A stretch of DNA of 64,000 bases from NCBI GenBank assembly GCA_025150425.1, contig CP102281.1, positions 558,001-622,000 on the forward strand, read 5' to 3'. Position numbers and translations under genes: made by a program. Below, piece after piece: positions 24,651-32,798 of this stretch; positions within the stretch are counted from its first letter, which is position 1, and every line of letters starts with the position of its first letter. The DNA comes from [Eubacterium] siraeum. GTDB taxonomy: Bacteria; Bacillota; Clostridia; Oscillospirales; Ruminococcaceae. The notes beneath the pieces are model-generated. The model was not told the origin of the DNA, did not search any database, and worked only from the letters and a program-made list of their open reading frames with translations.

Positions 24651-24771
24651 AAGTCAGTATGACTGTTACCGTGAATACGGACGGACAAAGGAGCATACAA
24701 AGGACGCAATAAAATCGGAGCGTGGGTAAGTCTGTATGACTGTTAAGGAAAATACGGACGGACAAAGGAGC
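24651..24771 (+). repeat. Duplicated 44-bp leader segment with ribosome site
   Basis: 24651-24694 and 24728-24771 match at 39 of 44 positions. Both end in ACGGACGGACAAAGGAGC. Only the second is followed by the ylxM start; the first would begin a 17-codon peptide (ATG 24659, MTVTVNTDGQRS...). This points to a duplicated translation start region. Confidence 0.8.
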
Positions 24772-24777
24772 GGCAAA

Positions 24778-25116
24778 ATGTCAAAGAATATCGAAAACGC
24801 AATACTGCTCGATACCTACGGCAGTATGCTTACCGAAAAGCAATATGATACGCTCAGCCTTTACTATGACGAGGATCTGTCGCTTTCCGAGATTGCCGAG
24901 AATATGGGTATCACAAGACAGGGCGTTCACAAGTGCATACGCACAGCGGAGGAATATCTCGCTCAGCTTGAGGAAACACTCGGATTTGCGCAAAAGTACC
25001 GCAATGTCTGCGATTTATGCGATAAGCTGACAGCTCTTACAGATGAGAATGTCGGCAGTGCCGATGAAAAAGAGAAAATGAAATCTATTATAGAAGATAT
25101 AAAGAATGCGATATAA
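24778..25116 (+). CDS. ylxM: YlxM-family helix-turn-helix protein of the SRP locus
   Basis: 112 residues. MLTEKQYDTLSLYYDEDLSL followed by SEIAENMGITRQGVHKCIRT is the sigma-4-like HTH of the YlxM/UPF0122 family, which stimulates the SRP GTPase Ffh. Start ATG 24778 behind AAAGGAG is preferred over the in-frame ATG 24736, which lies in the duplicated leader. It ends 15 nt before ffh. Confidence 0.9.
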   Translation: MSKNIENAILLDTYGSMLTEKQYDTLSLYYDEDLSLSEIAENMGITRQGVHKCIRTAEEYLAQLEETLGFAQKYRNVCDLCDKLTALTDENVGSADEKEKMKSIIEDIKNAI

Positions 25117-25131
25117 AGAGGAGGTTGGCTG

Positions 25132-26499
25132 ATGGCATTTGAAGGACTTTCGGACAAGCTCGGAAAAGTATTCAGCAAGCTGAAAAATCACGGTAAGCTG
25201 AATGAAAAAGATGTAAAGGAAGCTATGCGTGAGGTCAAGATGGCATTGCTTGAAGCGGATGTCAGCTTCCCTGTAGTAAAGGACTTCGTCGCAAAGGTAA
25301 GTGAACGTGCTGTAGGCAGTGAGGTAATGAACAGCCTTACTCCCGCACAGCAGGTAATAGATATAGTACATGATGAGCTGATACAGCTTATGGGTACGGA
25401 TACGGCAAGGATTGATTTCCCCTCTAAGCCTCCGTGCGTTATTATGATGTGCGGTCTGCAAGGTGCAGGTAAAACAACGCATACCGCAAAGCTCGCAAAG
25501 TATCTTAAAAAGCAGAACAGAAGACCGCTTTTAGTTGCCTGCGATATTTACCGTCCTGCCGCTATCGATCAGTTGAAGGTAGTCGGTGCCTCGGTTGATG
25601 CTCATGTATTTGAGATGGGACAGACAAATCCCGTGAAGATAGCGAAAGAGTCGATAAAATACGCAAAGGACAACGGTTTTGACGTTGTTATCCTTGATAC
25701 CGCAGGCCGTCTGCATATAGATGAAGACCTGATGAAAGAGCTTAAGGATATAAAGGCTGAGGTTCAGCCGAATGAGATATTGCTCGTTGTTGACTCTATG
25801 ACCGGTCAGGACGCTGTAAACGTTGCAAAATCGTTCAACGATATGCTTGACATTACAGGCGTTATCCTTACAAAGCTGGACGGCGATACACGAGGCGGTG
25901 CGGCTCTGTCGGTTCTTTCGGTTACAGGCAAGCCGATAAAGTTTGCAGGTGTCGGTGAGAAGACAGACGACCTTGAGCAGTTCCACCCCAACCGTATGGC
26001 TGACAGAATACTCGGTATGGGCGATGTGCTTTCACTCATCGAAAAGGCAAAGATAAATGTTGATGAGAAGGAGCAGGAAAAGCTGGCAAAGCGTCTACAG
26101 GAAAACAAGTTCGATATGAACGACCTGTACGCACAGTTTGAACAGATTGAGAAGATGGGCAGCATCTCATCTCTTATAAAGATGATCCCCGGTGTTGCGG
26201 GAAAGGTCAAGGAAGAAGATATAGACGAGCGCAGAATGTATCGCACTAAGGCTATTATCTCATCAATGACGAAAAAAGAGCGTGAAAAGCCCTCTATCAT
26301 TGACGCAAAGCGTAAGCGCAGAATTGCGGCGGGCAGCGGCACAAAGGTCGAAGATGTAAATCAGCTTCTCAAGCAGTTTGACGGTATGCAGAAGATGATG
26401 AAGCAGATGGGACTTAAGGGCGGCAAAAAACGCAAGTTCCCGAAGTTCCCCATGGGCGGAATGGGTGGAATGAACGGCATGGGCGGATTCCCGATGTAA
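25132..26499 (+). CDS. ffh: Signal recognition particle GTPase Ffh
   Basis: 455 residues. The N domain, then the G domain: P-loop GLQGAGKTTHTAKLA near residue 105, CDIYRPAAIDQL, LDTAGRLHIDEDLM near 188, TKLDGDTRGG near 245; then the M domain with repeated Met-rich helices and a GGMGGMNGMGGFPM tail. It binds signal sequences and SRP RNA to target proteins to the membrane. Full length, no defects. Confidence 0.98.
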   Translation: MAFEGLSDKLGKVFSKLKNHGKLNEKDVKEAMREVKMALLEADVSFPVVKDFVAKVSERAVGSEVMNSLTPAQQVIDIVHDELIQLMGTDTARIDFPSKPPCVIMMCGLQGAGKTTHTAKLAKYLKKQNRRPLLVACDIYRPAAIDQLKVVGASVDAHVFEMGQTNPVKIAKESIKYAKDNGFDVVILDTAGRLHIDEDLMKELKDIKAEVQPNEILLVVDSMTGQDAVNVAKSFNDMLDITGVILTKLDGDTRGGAALSVLSVTGKPIKFAGVGEKTDDLEQFHPNRMADRILGMGDVLSLIEKAKINVDEKEQEKLAKRLQENKFDMNDLYAQFEQIEKMGSISSLIKMIPGVAGKVKEEDIDERRMYRTKAIISSMTKKEREKPSIIDAKRKRRIAAGSGTKVEDVNQLLKQFDGMQKMMKQMGLKGGKKRKFPKFPMGGMGGMNGMGGFPM

Positions 26500-26602
26500 G
26501 CCGTTCAGGATTACAGGTAATTCATAGTGGTTGACAATTAATGCTTGACAATACACTTTGATTATAAAAACTAAAACTTAAATTTTTTATGAGGTGAACA
26601 AA

Positions 26603-26842
26603 ATGGTAAAGATCAGATTAAGACGTATGGGCGCTAAGAAGGCTCCTTTCTACAGAGTTGTGGTTGCAGATTCACGCTACCCCAGAGACGGACGTTTCAT
26701 TGAAGAAATCGGTTACTACGATCCTACAAAGGAACCCTCTGTTGTATCTATCGACAAGGAAAAGGCTGACAAGTGGCTCGCTAACGGCGCTCAGCCCACA
26801 GATACAGTTAAGAAGCTCCTTAAGATTGCTGCTGAAAAGTAA
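26603..26842 (+). CDS. rpsP: 30S ribosomal protein S16
   Basis: 79 residues, the usual length. [20 protein letters not shown] and [19 protein letters not shown] are the family signature. ATG 26603 follows GAGGTG; an upstream GTG in frame is part of the ribosome site. Together with khpA this is the usual S16-KH pair, but rimM and trmD do not follow. Confidence 0.97.
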   Translation: MVKIRLRRMGAKKAPFYRVVVADSRYPRDGRFIEEIGYYDPTKEPSVVSIDKEKADKWLANGAQPTDTVKKLLKIAAEK

Positions 26843-26867
26843 TCGCTGTTTCTGAAAGGAAAATTAA

Positions 26868-27101
26868 ATGGAAAAATTGCTTATCGCTATGGTGGAAGAC
26901 CTTGTAGATGACAAGTCCGCCATCCGGGTAACAGTTGACGAGCCTAAAGAGGACGGAACTGTTGTTTATCATCTGCACGTTGCTCCCGATGATATGGGAC
27001 GTGTAATAGGCAAGCAGGGAAGAATAGCTAAGGCTATCCGTACCATTATGCGTGCAGGAGCAGTAAGATACAACCAGAAGGTTATGGTTGAGATCGACTG
27101 A
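26868..27101 (+). CDS. khpA: KH-domain RNA-binding protein KhpA
   Basis: 77 residues with the KH loop GRVIGKQGRIAKAIRTIMRA. KhpA pairs with KhpB/EloR to bind RNA and affects division and cell length in Gram-positives. Start behind AAAGGAA, 25 nt after rpsP. Confidence 0.93.
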   Translation: MEKLLIAMVEDLVDDKSAIRVTVDEPKEDGTVVYHLHVAPDDMGRVIGKQGRIAKAIRTIMRAGAVRYNQKVMVEID

Positions 27102-27122
27102 CGCACATCTGAATTGAACGTA

Positions 27123-27151
27123 AACCCCGACTTTTGAAAGGTCGGGGTTTC
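27123..27151 (+). terminator. Terminator of the SRP/rpsP unit
   Basis: AACCCCGAC (27123-27131) pairs with GTCGGGGTT (27141-27149), then tcg. The rest of 27102-27388 holds only the next promoter. Confidence 0.85.
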
Positions 27152-27259
27152 GTTTATTAACCGAATGTTAACTTTACTGATTTTTACTCCTGAGGATTAT
27201 CCGTATTCGACAGTTTTCACAAAAAATCTATTCACTTCGGCAAACGGCAATTTATTTAA

Positions 27260-27288
27260 TTGACTTTAATTAACAGATATTATATAAT
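27260..27288 (+). promoter_or_regulatory. Promoter TTGACT-17-TATAAT
   Basis: -35 at 27260-27265, -10 at 27283-27288, about 100 nt before the membrane protein at 27389. Confidence 0.75.
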
Positions 27289-27388
27289 AAAATCGGAGTA
27301 TTGGATATTGTGGCGGAAAATGCAATATCCAAAGACAGAATTTTAAACAGAACAGCATCATAATATTGATTATAAATCGGAGAATAAT

Positions 27389-28063
27389 ATGGAACATTTC
27401 GGAATTGAATATTGGCTATTTACGTTCTGTATATATTGTATGGCAGGCTGGGTGCAGGAATCGACTATCGAGTCGCTGTATCACAGACGACCGATAAACA
27501 GAGGCTTCCTAAGAGGTCCCTATATTCCTATATACGGTGTCGGCGGACTGCTCCTTCTGTTTATCTGTCATCCTTTCAGAGATAACGGATTTCAGGTTTT
27601 CTTTGTGGCTCTTATTGCCTGCACGGCGCTTGAATACTTCACGGGCTGGCTTATGGAAACTATGTTCGGTAAGCAGTTCTGGGATTACAGTATGTTCAGG
27701 ATAACCTATAAAAACAGAATATCGCTGGTGTCCTCGCTTTTCTGGGGAGTAATGGGATTGTTCGTGACGTATGTTGTTTCGGACATTACATTATATATGC
27801 TTAACAATCTGCCGTATCGGTTAATATGTATTGCAGGTACGGTCATATCACTGGTTATGGCGATTGATTTTCTCGGCACGGCAAGAAAGCAGATTGATGT
27901 CGATAAGCTGAGAAGCACATTCAGTATAAGCAACATAAGCACTCATATTATGCGCTTTGATGTGATTGCGTCACGCATTCCGGGCTTTAAAGCAAGAACC
28001 GGTGAAAAAAAAGAAGAGGATTCTGCCGAGTATAACGGCGATGATGAGAATGATGACAGATAA
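27389..28063 (+). CDS. Putative membrane protein, ABC_trans_CmpB family
   Basis: 224 residues with five or six hydrophobic segments. GWVQESTIESLYHRRPINRG then FLRGPYIPIYGVGGLLLL and FTGWLMETMFGKQFWDYS are hallmarks of the CmpB-like family (putative ABC transporter type IV), whose role is not established. The last 14 nt overlap the HD-domain gene, so the two are coupled. Confidence 0.85.
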   Translation: MEHFGIEYWLFTFCIYCMAGWVQESTIESLYHRRPINRGFLRGPYIPIYGVGGLLLLFICHPFRDNGFQVFFVALIACTALEYFTGWLMETMFGKQFWDYSMFRITYKNRISLVSSLFWGVMGLFVTYVVSDITLYMLNNLPYRLICIAGTVISLVMAIDFLGTARKQIDVDKLRSTFSISNISTHIMRFDVIASRIPGFKARTGEKKEEDSAEYNGDDENDDR

Positions 28064-28535
28064 GAATACGTTTGTGCTTACAGACGATGACCGCAGATTT
28101 ATAAAAACAGCAAGAAAGATACTTGCAAACGAAAAGGTACAGCAGATGAAGCAGTATGTTCAGCACGGCGACGTTTCCACCTATGAGCATTGCCTTATGG
28201 TTTGCCTGTATGCTTATATGTATGCAAAGAGGCTTAAGCTGAAGATAAATATCGAGGCGCTTGTAAAAGGTGCGCTTCTGCACGATTTCTTCCTCTATGA
28301 CTGGCACAAGGGTGCATTCACAAGGGACGGTCTGCACGGATTTTCACATCCCGTGACCGCCGAGCGCAATGCAAGAAATACATTCCCTCTGACGCTAAAA
28401 GAGCGAGGAATAATAATTAATCATATGTGGCCGCTGACACTTACAAGACTTCCGAGAAGTAAGGAAGCGTGGCTGGTATGCTGGGCGGATAAGTATTGCT
28501 CGCTTAAAGAAACATTGCTTAAAAAGCCGTATTGA
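28050..28535 (+). CDS. HD-domain phosphohydrolase
   Basis: 161 residues. YEHCLMVCLYAYMYAKRL, GALLHDFFLYDWH (the HD pair), and later NHMWPL and WADKYCSL fit an HD metal-dependent phosphohydrolase of the small kind usually found beside CmpB-like membrane proteins. Several in-frame ATGs occur at 28041-28053; 28050 is chosen by analogy. The family probably acts on nucleotides. Confidence 0.85.
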   Translation: MMTDKNTFVLTDDDRRFIKTARKILANEKVQQMKQYVQHGDVSTYEHCLMVCLYAYMYAKRLKLKINIEALVKGALLHDFFLYDWHKGAFTRDGLHGFSHPVTAERNARNTFPLTLKERGIIINHMWPLTLTRLPRSKEAWLVCWADKYCSLKETLLKKPY

Positions 28536-28545
28536 AATGAATGTT

Positions 28546-28590
28546 AAAGCCTGCACGAACAAAAATCGTTCCGTGCAGGCTTGTGTTTTA
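28546..28590 (+). terminator. Terminator with AAAGCCTGCAC stem, left of the fragment zone
   Basis: AAGCCTGCACG (28547-28557) pairs with CGTGCAGGCTT (28572-28582), followed by gtgtttta. The same stem recurs at 29989-30020 on the far side of a 1.4-kb zone of gene remnants. Confidence 0.85.
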
Positions 28591-28596
28591 TACAAT

Positions 28597-28788
28597 TTAT
28601 TTCACAGTAAAATATTTCTGCGTGTGGCTCCGTTTGGATTTCGGTTCTGCTAAGGCGAGTATACCGTCATCGACCAGAGGGTCTACATAACGTTTTATAC
28701 AATATGACACAGATGCCATTCTGAGATATTCGGCAATTTCCTTTTTTGATCTTGGGGTAACGCAGAAATCAAAACGCCAAGGATACAT
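28597..28788 (-). pseudogene. C-terminal winged-helix remnant of an AlbA_2/ATP-binding DNA-binding protein
   Basis: FDFCVTPRSKKEIAEYLRMA, then VSYCIKRYVDPLVDDGILAL and SKRSHTQKYFTVK, match the C-terminal winged helix of AlbA_2-type putative transcriptional regulators, where FC-PRSRKEIAEYL is a usual start. The N-terminal several hundred residues are missing; the join to unrelated sequence is near 28755. Confidence 0.65.
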
Positions 28789-28874
28789 CCACCAATAGCA
28801 TTGTTAAGCGAGGCTCCAAGGAACAATCCTGCAACTCCACACAAAATAGATACAACTGTTCTAAACTTGTTCAT
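28695..28874 (-). CDS. Small membrane protein, probably a truncated gene
   Basis: 59 codons from ATG 28874 behind AGGGCG, 12 nt after the HTH membrane gene. It reads MNKFRTVVSILCGVAGLFLG, then NNAIGGCILGVLISAL (one or two membrane segments) and then a tail that overlaps the winged-helix remnant in another frame. The tail is therefore probably not native: the 5' part of a small membrane gene has been joined to another gene's 3' end. Confidence 0.5.
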   Translation of the reverse strand: MNKFRTVVSILCGVAGLFLGASLNNAIGGCILGVLISALPQDQKRKLPNISEWHLCHIV

Positions 28875-28886
28875 ATTCGCCCTACA

Positions 28887-29546
28887 TTAAATATCCTGAT
28901 TCTTCTGCTTGTTACGCTTCTTGTTACACAACGAACCTAAGAGCATACCGATTGCAGAAATTATTGCACCGGCTACAATCATTCCCCAATCCGGTGCATT
29001 CAGCTTGTCAAAAGCAATGTTGTTTGCCATTTTAAATGTTCCGTATTCAGCCAGCATATACATCACTCCGAAGAAAAGGGTGAATGCCCATTTTCCTTTT
29101 TTCCAAAAGTCATTTTTGCCGATAACAATGGACACAACGAATGTAGTTACAGGAAGAATAATCCAAAGGAACATCAAACTATAACCCATAGCATCACTTC
29201 CGCTTGTAAAGAACCAGAACACAATCATGGCAATCGCCCATACAAGCATATAAGATAGGATGGTAATAATTTTGTTTCTGTTAGCGTTGCTTTTTACAAC
29301 ATTTGTACTTTCTTCGAGATAATCATAATAGGTCTTCATTTTTTGCTCTCCCTTCAATAAATAGTCAAGAGAGACTTCGTAGCAATCGCTCATTTTAATG
29401 ACACTTATGATATCCGGATAGGATTTTTCATTTTCCCAATTTGAGATGGTCTGACGACTCACTCCCAATATTTCGGCAACCTGTTCCTGTGTCAGCTTCT
29501 TTTCAAGTCTGGCTGCCTTGATTTTACTTCCAATATCATGCTCCAT
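28887..29546 (-). CDS. XRE-family regulator with a membrane domain
   Basis: 219 residues. The N-terminal helix-turn-helix (IGSKIKAARLEKKLTQEQVA, EILGVSRQTISNWENEKSYP) is followed by four or five membrane segments (about 75-205). Start ATG 29546 has site GGGAGGTG eight bases upstream. Membrane-bound XRE proteins usually control nearby transport or defence genes. A TTTGACA-N14-TGTCAAA inverted repeat upstream (29610-29637) may be its operator. Confidence 0.85.
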   Translation of the reverse strand: MEHDIGSKIKAARLEKKLTQEQVAEILGVSRQTISNWENEKSYPDIISVIKMSDCYEVSLDYLLKGEQKMKTYYDYLEESTNVVKSNANRNKIITILSYMLVWAIAMIVFWFFTSGSDAMGYSLMFLWIILPVTTFVVSIVIGKNDFWKKGKWAFTLFFGVMYMLAEYGTFKMANNIAFDKLNAPDWGMIVAGAIISAIGMLLGSLCNKKRNKQKNQDI

Positions 29547-29609
29547 GCCATGACACCTCCCTTGCATTTTTATTATAGGATAACCACCGCTTGTAGTCTA
29601 CCAAACGGC

Positions 29610-29637
29610 TTTGACATCGCAGAAAATACGTGTCAAA
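29610..29637 (-). promoter_or_regulatory. Inverted repeat upstream of the XRE gene
   Basis: TTTGACA (29610-29616) and TGTCAAA (29631-29637), 14 bp apart. TATAAT-like bases lie nearer the gene (minus strand, about 29573-29578). Possible autoregulatory site. Confidence 0.4.
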
Positions 29638-29660
29638 ATGCTTTTACATTTGCTTTTTTA

Positions 29661-29903
29661 TTACTTCTTCGCCTTTTCCTCTAATTCAAGCAGATACCTG
29701 TCATAGTCCGCCATGAACAATCTGTCTTGAATAACACGATACTTCTCAAATTCTGTTTCAGCTTTGGACTTGGCAATCTCCGCTGTGATTTTTCCGGCAT
29801 CCTGCAAAACTTCTCTGTCATCCGCCATCAGGAATAAATCCGGGCGTTTGCTCCAATCTTCCATCGTCACTGGGATATGTCGTTCTGCACGGTCTTCTAA
29901 ATT
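29661..29903 (-). pseudogene. C-terminal remnant of a RhuM-family virulence protein
   Basis: The frame reads NLEDRAERHIPVTMEDWSKR then FLMADDREVLQDAGKITAEI and EFEKYRVIQDRLF, which is the C-terminal end of RhuM-type proteins (about 330 residues). No N-terminus remains, and a promoter-like TTGACT-16-TACAAT has taken its place. It is probably not functional. Confidence 0.7.
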
Positions 29904-29988
29904 GTAACATAAAAAATTAAAAAGTCAACGTTAATTATCAAAATAATATAAAATTATATATTAAAAATTAGTACCAAAAGTTAAAATC

Positions 29989-30020
29989 AAAGCCTGCACA
30001 TTTCAATCTGTGCAGGCTTT
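29989..30020 (-). terminator. Terminator of the aroB operon
   Basis: AAAGCCTGCACA (29989-30000), loop tttcaatc, TGTGCAGGCTTT (30009-30020): a perfect 12-bp stem with T-rich sequence on the minus strand after it. The first 11 bases match the terminator at 28546. Confidence 0.85.
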
Positions 30021-30023
30021 TTT

Positions 30024-31133
30024 TCACATTTCGTCTATAACTTCCGCAATCTCCGGCTCGGTGATCTGCTTAGCGTAATCATTATCGCCAAAGCACATAA
30101 CATCGCCGATTTCCTTTTGGAATACCATTCTGAGCTTGCCGTCACGAACCTTCTTATCCGTATACAGCTTTCTGACCAGTGCGGTTTTGTCGATGTAATC
30201 GGGAATCGCAATGGGGAGCTTTGCACGTTCACACAGCTTTATTACACGGCTGACATTTTCGGGAGAAATATAACCGTACTTCTCACCGAGTTTCGCCTGT
30301 GCGATAAGCCCTATTGATACAGCCTCGCCGTGCAGCAGCTTGTAGTCGCTGACTGTTTCTATCGCTCTGCCGACAGTGTGACCGAGGTTAAGCACCTCAC
30401 GCAGTCCTGATTCACGCTCGTCCTTCATTACGACCTTATACTTCACAGCGCAGTTATGCTCCGCTATATATTCGCAGGCGTCCTTATCGTTCACAAGTAT
30501 CTTTTCGATGTTCTTTTCAAGATAATCGAACATTTCGCCATCTGCAAGGCAGGCGTGTTTTATTGTTTCGGCAAGTCCGCTTGAAAGTTGTCTTTCGGGC
30601 AGTGTTTTCCACGTTTCAATATCAAGATATACCTTTTCGGGCTGGTTGAACAGACCTATCAGGTTAGTAGCCAGAGGAGTATCGACCGCTGTCTTTCCTC
30701 CGACCGATGCGTCTGCGGCGGCAAGCAGAGTAGTGGCATAATTGATAAAAGGTACACCTCTGCCGAATGTACCTGCAACAAAGCCTGCAAGGTCGCTCAC
30801 AACACCGCCTCCGACTGCAATCACACAGCAGTCACGGCGATAGCCCTTTTCAAGCATAGAGTCCTCGACAAACTCTTTCATTGCTCTGGTTTTCGACTTT
30901 TCTCCTTCGGGTATCACAAACATATCGGCGCTGTAGCCCGCCGAAATGAGTTTCTCGTATATCCCTTTAGCATAAAGCGACTCAACAATGCTGTCGGTAA
31001 CAACGGCAAACTTCTTTATCCTGCCGCAAAGCCCGTTTTTAATATCGCTTATCAGCGTGTCTGAAAGACCTCTGCCGATTTCTATATCGTATGAGTCATC
31101 TACTATCTTTTTAAGTTCACAGAAAAATTTCAT
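30024..31133 (-). CDS. aroB: 3-dehydroquinate synthase
   Basis: 369 residues. GGGVVSDLAGFVAGTFGRGV, YATTLLAAADASVGGKTAVD, and NLGHTVGRAIE are the NAD and Zn/substrate motifs of AroB. It converts DAHP to 3-dehydroquinate, the second step of aromatic amino-acid synthesis. It is the last gene of a lon-engB-rlmN-aroB row with very small gaps (9 nt after rlmN). Confidence 0.96.
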   Translation of the reverse strand: MKFFCELKKIVDDSYDIEIGRGLSDTLISDIKNGLCGRIKKFAVVTDSIVESLYAKGIYEKLISAGYSADMFVIPEGEKSKTRAMKEFVEDSMLEKGYRRDCCVIAVGGGVVSDLAGFVAGTFGRGVPFINYATTLLAAADASVGGKTAVDTPLATNLIGLFNQPEKVYLDIETWKTLPERQLSSGLAETIKHACLADGEMFDYLEKNIEKILVNDKDACEYIAEHNCAVKYKVVMKDERESGLREVLNLGHTVGRAIETVSDYKLLHGEAVSIGLIAQAKLGEKYGYISPENVSRVIKLCERAKLPIAIPDYIDKTALVRKLYTDKKVRDGKLRMVFQKEIGDVMCFGDNDYAKQITEPEIAEVIDEM

Positions 31134-31142
31134 TGTTATTCC

Positions 31143-32180
31143 TCAAGGTACCTTGTGTTCGCCTGATATTCTGTCACTTCTGAGCTGTCCGCAGGCGGCG
31201 GATAGCTCTGTGCCGAATTCTTTTCTTCGGGTAACGTTTATCCTGTTCTTTTTTAACTCGTCATAAAATGCCGTGATGTTTTCCTCACTGCTCCTTTTAA
31301 ATTCGCTGTCGGGGGACGGATTGTACGGTATAAGATTTACAAACAGCCGTGCATTTCCGATAAGTGCCGCTAACTGACGTGCGTTCTCTCTGCTGTCGTT
31401 TATGCCGTCAAGCAGTATGTATTCAAGCAGAACCTTGCGGTTTGTACGTTCAACATAGTATTTAGCCGATTCTATGACTTGTGAGATACTATACCTGCGG
31501 TTTACCGGCATAAGCCTGTTTCTTATCTCGTCATCCGGGGCGTGCAGGCTTACCGCAAGATTGCACGGCTCTTTACGCTCTGCAAATAATTTCGTCTTGT
31601 CGCACAGCCCGCAGGTCGATACGGTAATATGCTTTGTTCCTGTTTCGATTCCACCCGGAACAGTTACTATATCGAGAAAATCGCAAAGTGCGTCATAGTT
31701 GTCAAACGGCTCGCCTATACCCATCACGGTTATATTACCGATCGTTATATTCTGATGTTTTTCGACAGCGAGTATCTGGCTTACCATTTCGCCGGCGGTA
31801 AGGTCACGCTGTTTTCTGAGCCTTCCGCTGCAACAGAATTTGCAGCCCATATTGCATCCGCTCTGCGTTGAGATACAGATACTGTTGCCGAACTTCTGTC
31901 GCATCAGCACCGTTTCGACCCTGCACCCGTCCGATAACTCAAAAAGATACTTAGAAGTATCTACAGATTGTAATATTTCGTCGATTTTCAACTTTCCGAA
32001 GAAATATTTGTCGGATAAAAATGCTTTTATATCGGCTGATGTAAGCGTCATTTCGTCGAAACCTGACGCTCTGCGCTTATATATGTCACGGAAAATATTG
32101 GCGCACTGAGTAGCTCTGAAGCCGTTTTCGGTCAGCAGCTTCTCCGCTTGTTCATAAGTCAGCGAATATATGTCCGTCAT
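31143..32180 (-). CDS. rlmN: 23S rRNA (adenine-2503-C2)-methyltransferase RlmN
   Basis: 345 residues. Radical-SAM motif CNMGCKFC near residue 117, GIGEPFDNYDAL, and the C-terminal LSAACGQLRSD with the catalytic Cys. It methylates A2503 of 23S rRNA, and in some bacteria tRNA. It overlaps engB by 4 nt. Confidence 0.95.
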   Translation of the reverse strand: MTDIYSLTYEQAEKLLTENGFRATQCANIFRDIYKRRASGFDEMTLTSADIKAFLSDKYFFGKLKIDEILQSVDTSKYLFELSDGCRVETVLMRQKFGNSICISTQSGCNMGCKFCCSGRLRKQRDLTAGEMVSQILAVEKHQNITIGNITVMGIGEPFDNYDALCDFLDIVTVPGGIETGTKHITVSTCGLCDKTKLFAERKEPCNLAVSLHAPDDEIRNRLMPVNRRYSISQVIESAKYYVERTNRKVLLEYILLDGINDSRENARQLAALIGNARLFVNLIPYNPSPDSEFKRSSEENITAFYDELKKNRINVTRRKEFGTELSAACGQLRSDRISGEHKVP

Positions 32181-32797
32181 TGGCTGTCGCCTGTATCGGC
32201 TTCTTCCGCAAGCGATTCCTGCTCGATGTCCTCGATTATTTCACGGATTTCTTCTACGCCCTCGCCGTTCATAGCGGAAAATTCTATCATATGAATGTCC
32301 TCGGCACAGGGTATCTCATTCATAAGCGATTCTCTGCGTGCGGCACGTTCCTTCTTTGACAGCTTATCGGCTTTCGTCAGCACAACAACAAACGGTATCC
32401 CGTTGTCGATAAGGAAGTTTATCATCATTACATCGTCCGCTGTGGGAGGATGTCTGAAATCAACGAGCTGGAACACGAGCGTCAGGTTTCTGTCATCGGC
32501 AAGGTAGCCCTCAACAAGTCCTGCCCAGCGCTGTTTCTCGGATTTTGATACCTTAGCGTAGCCATAGCCCGGCAGATCCGCAAAATAGATATTGTCAACC
32601 GAATAGAAGTTGATAGTCACCGTCTTGCCCGGCATTGAGCTTACACGGGCAAGCGACTTTCTGTTCAGTATCTTGTTTATCAGGGAGGATTTTCCTACGT
32701 TGCTTCTGCCCGAAAAGGCAATCTCGGCTTTTTCCGATTTCGGAATCTGGCTGAAAAGCCCGTAGGACGTATAAAATTCTGCCTTGTTAAAATTCAT
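32177..32797 (-). CDS. engB: Ribosome biogenesis GTPase EngB/YsxC
   Basis: 206 residues. P-loop [15 protein letters not shown] near residue 30, [18 protein letters not shown] (the EngB-specific G3), and TKADKLSK. It is needed for 50S assembly. It immediately follows lon, as in many bacteria, which supports the name. Confidence 0.96.
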   Translation of the reverse strand: MNFNKAEFYTSYGLFSQIPKSEKAEIAFSGRSNVGKSSLINKILNRKSLARVSSMPGKTVTINFYSVDNIYFADLPGYGYAKVSKSEKQRWAGLVEGYLADDRNLTLVFQLVDFRHPPTADDVMMINFLIDNGIPFVVVLTKADKLSKKERAARRESLMNEIPCAEDIHMIEFSAMNGEGVEEIREIIEDIEQESLAEEADTGDSQ

Positions 32798-32798
32798 G

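Noticed and set aside
24550-24777. SRP RNA gene in the ylxM leader
   Set aside because: The conserved GGAA-tetraloop/AGCA core of SRP RNA could not be found; only a small hairpin and a duplication are present.
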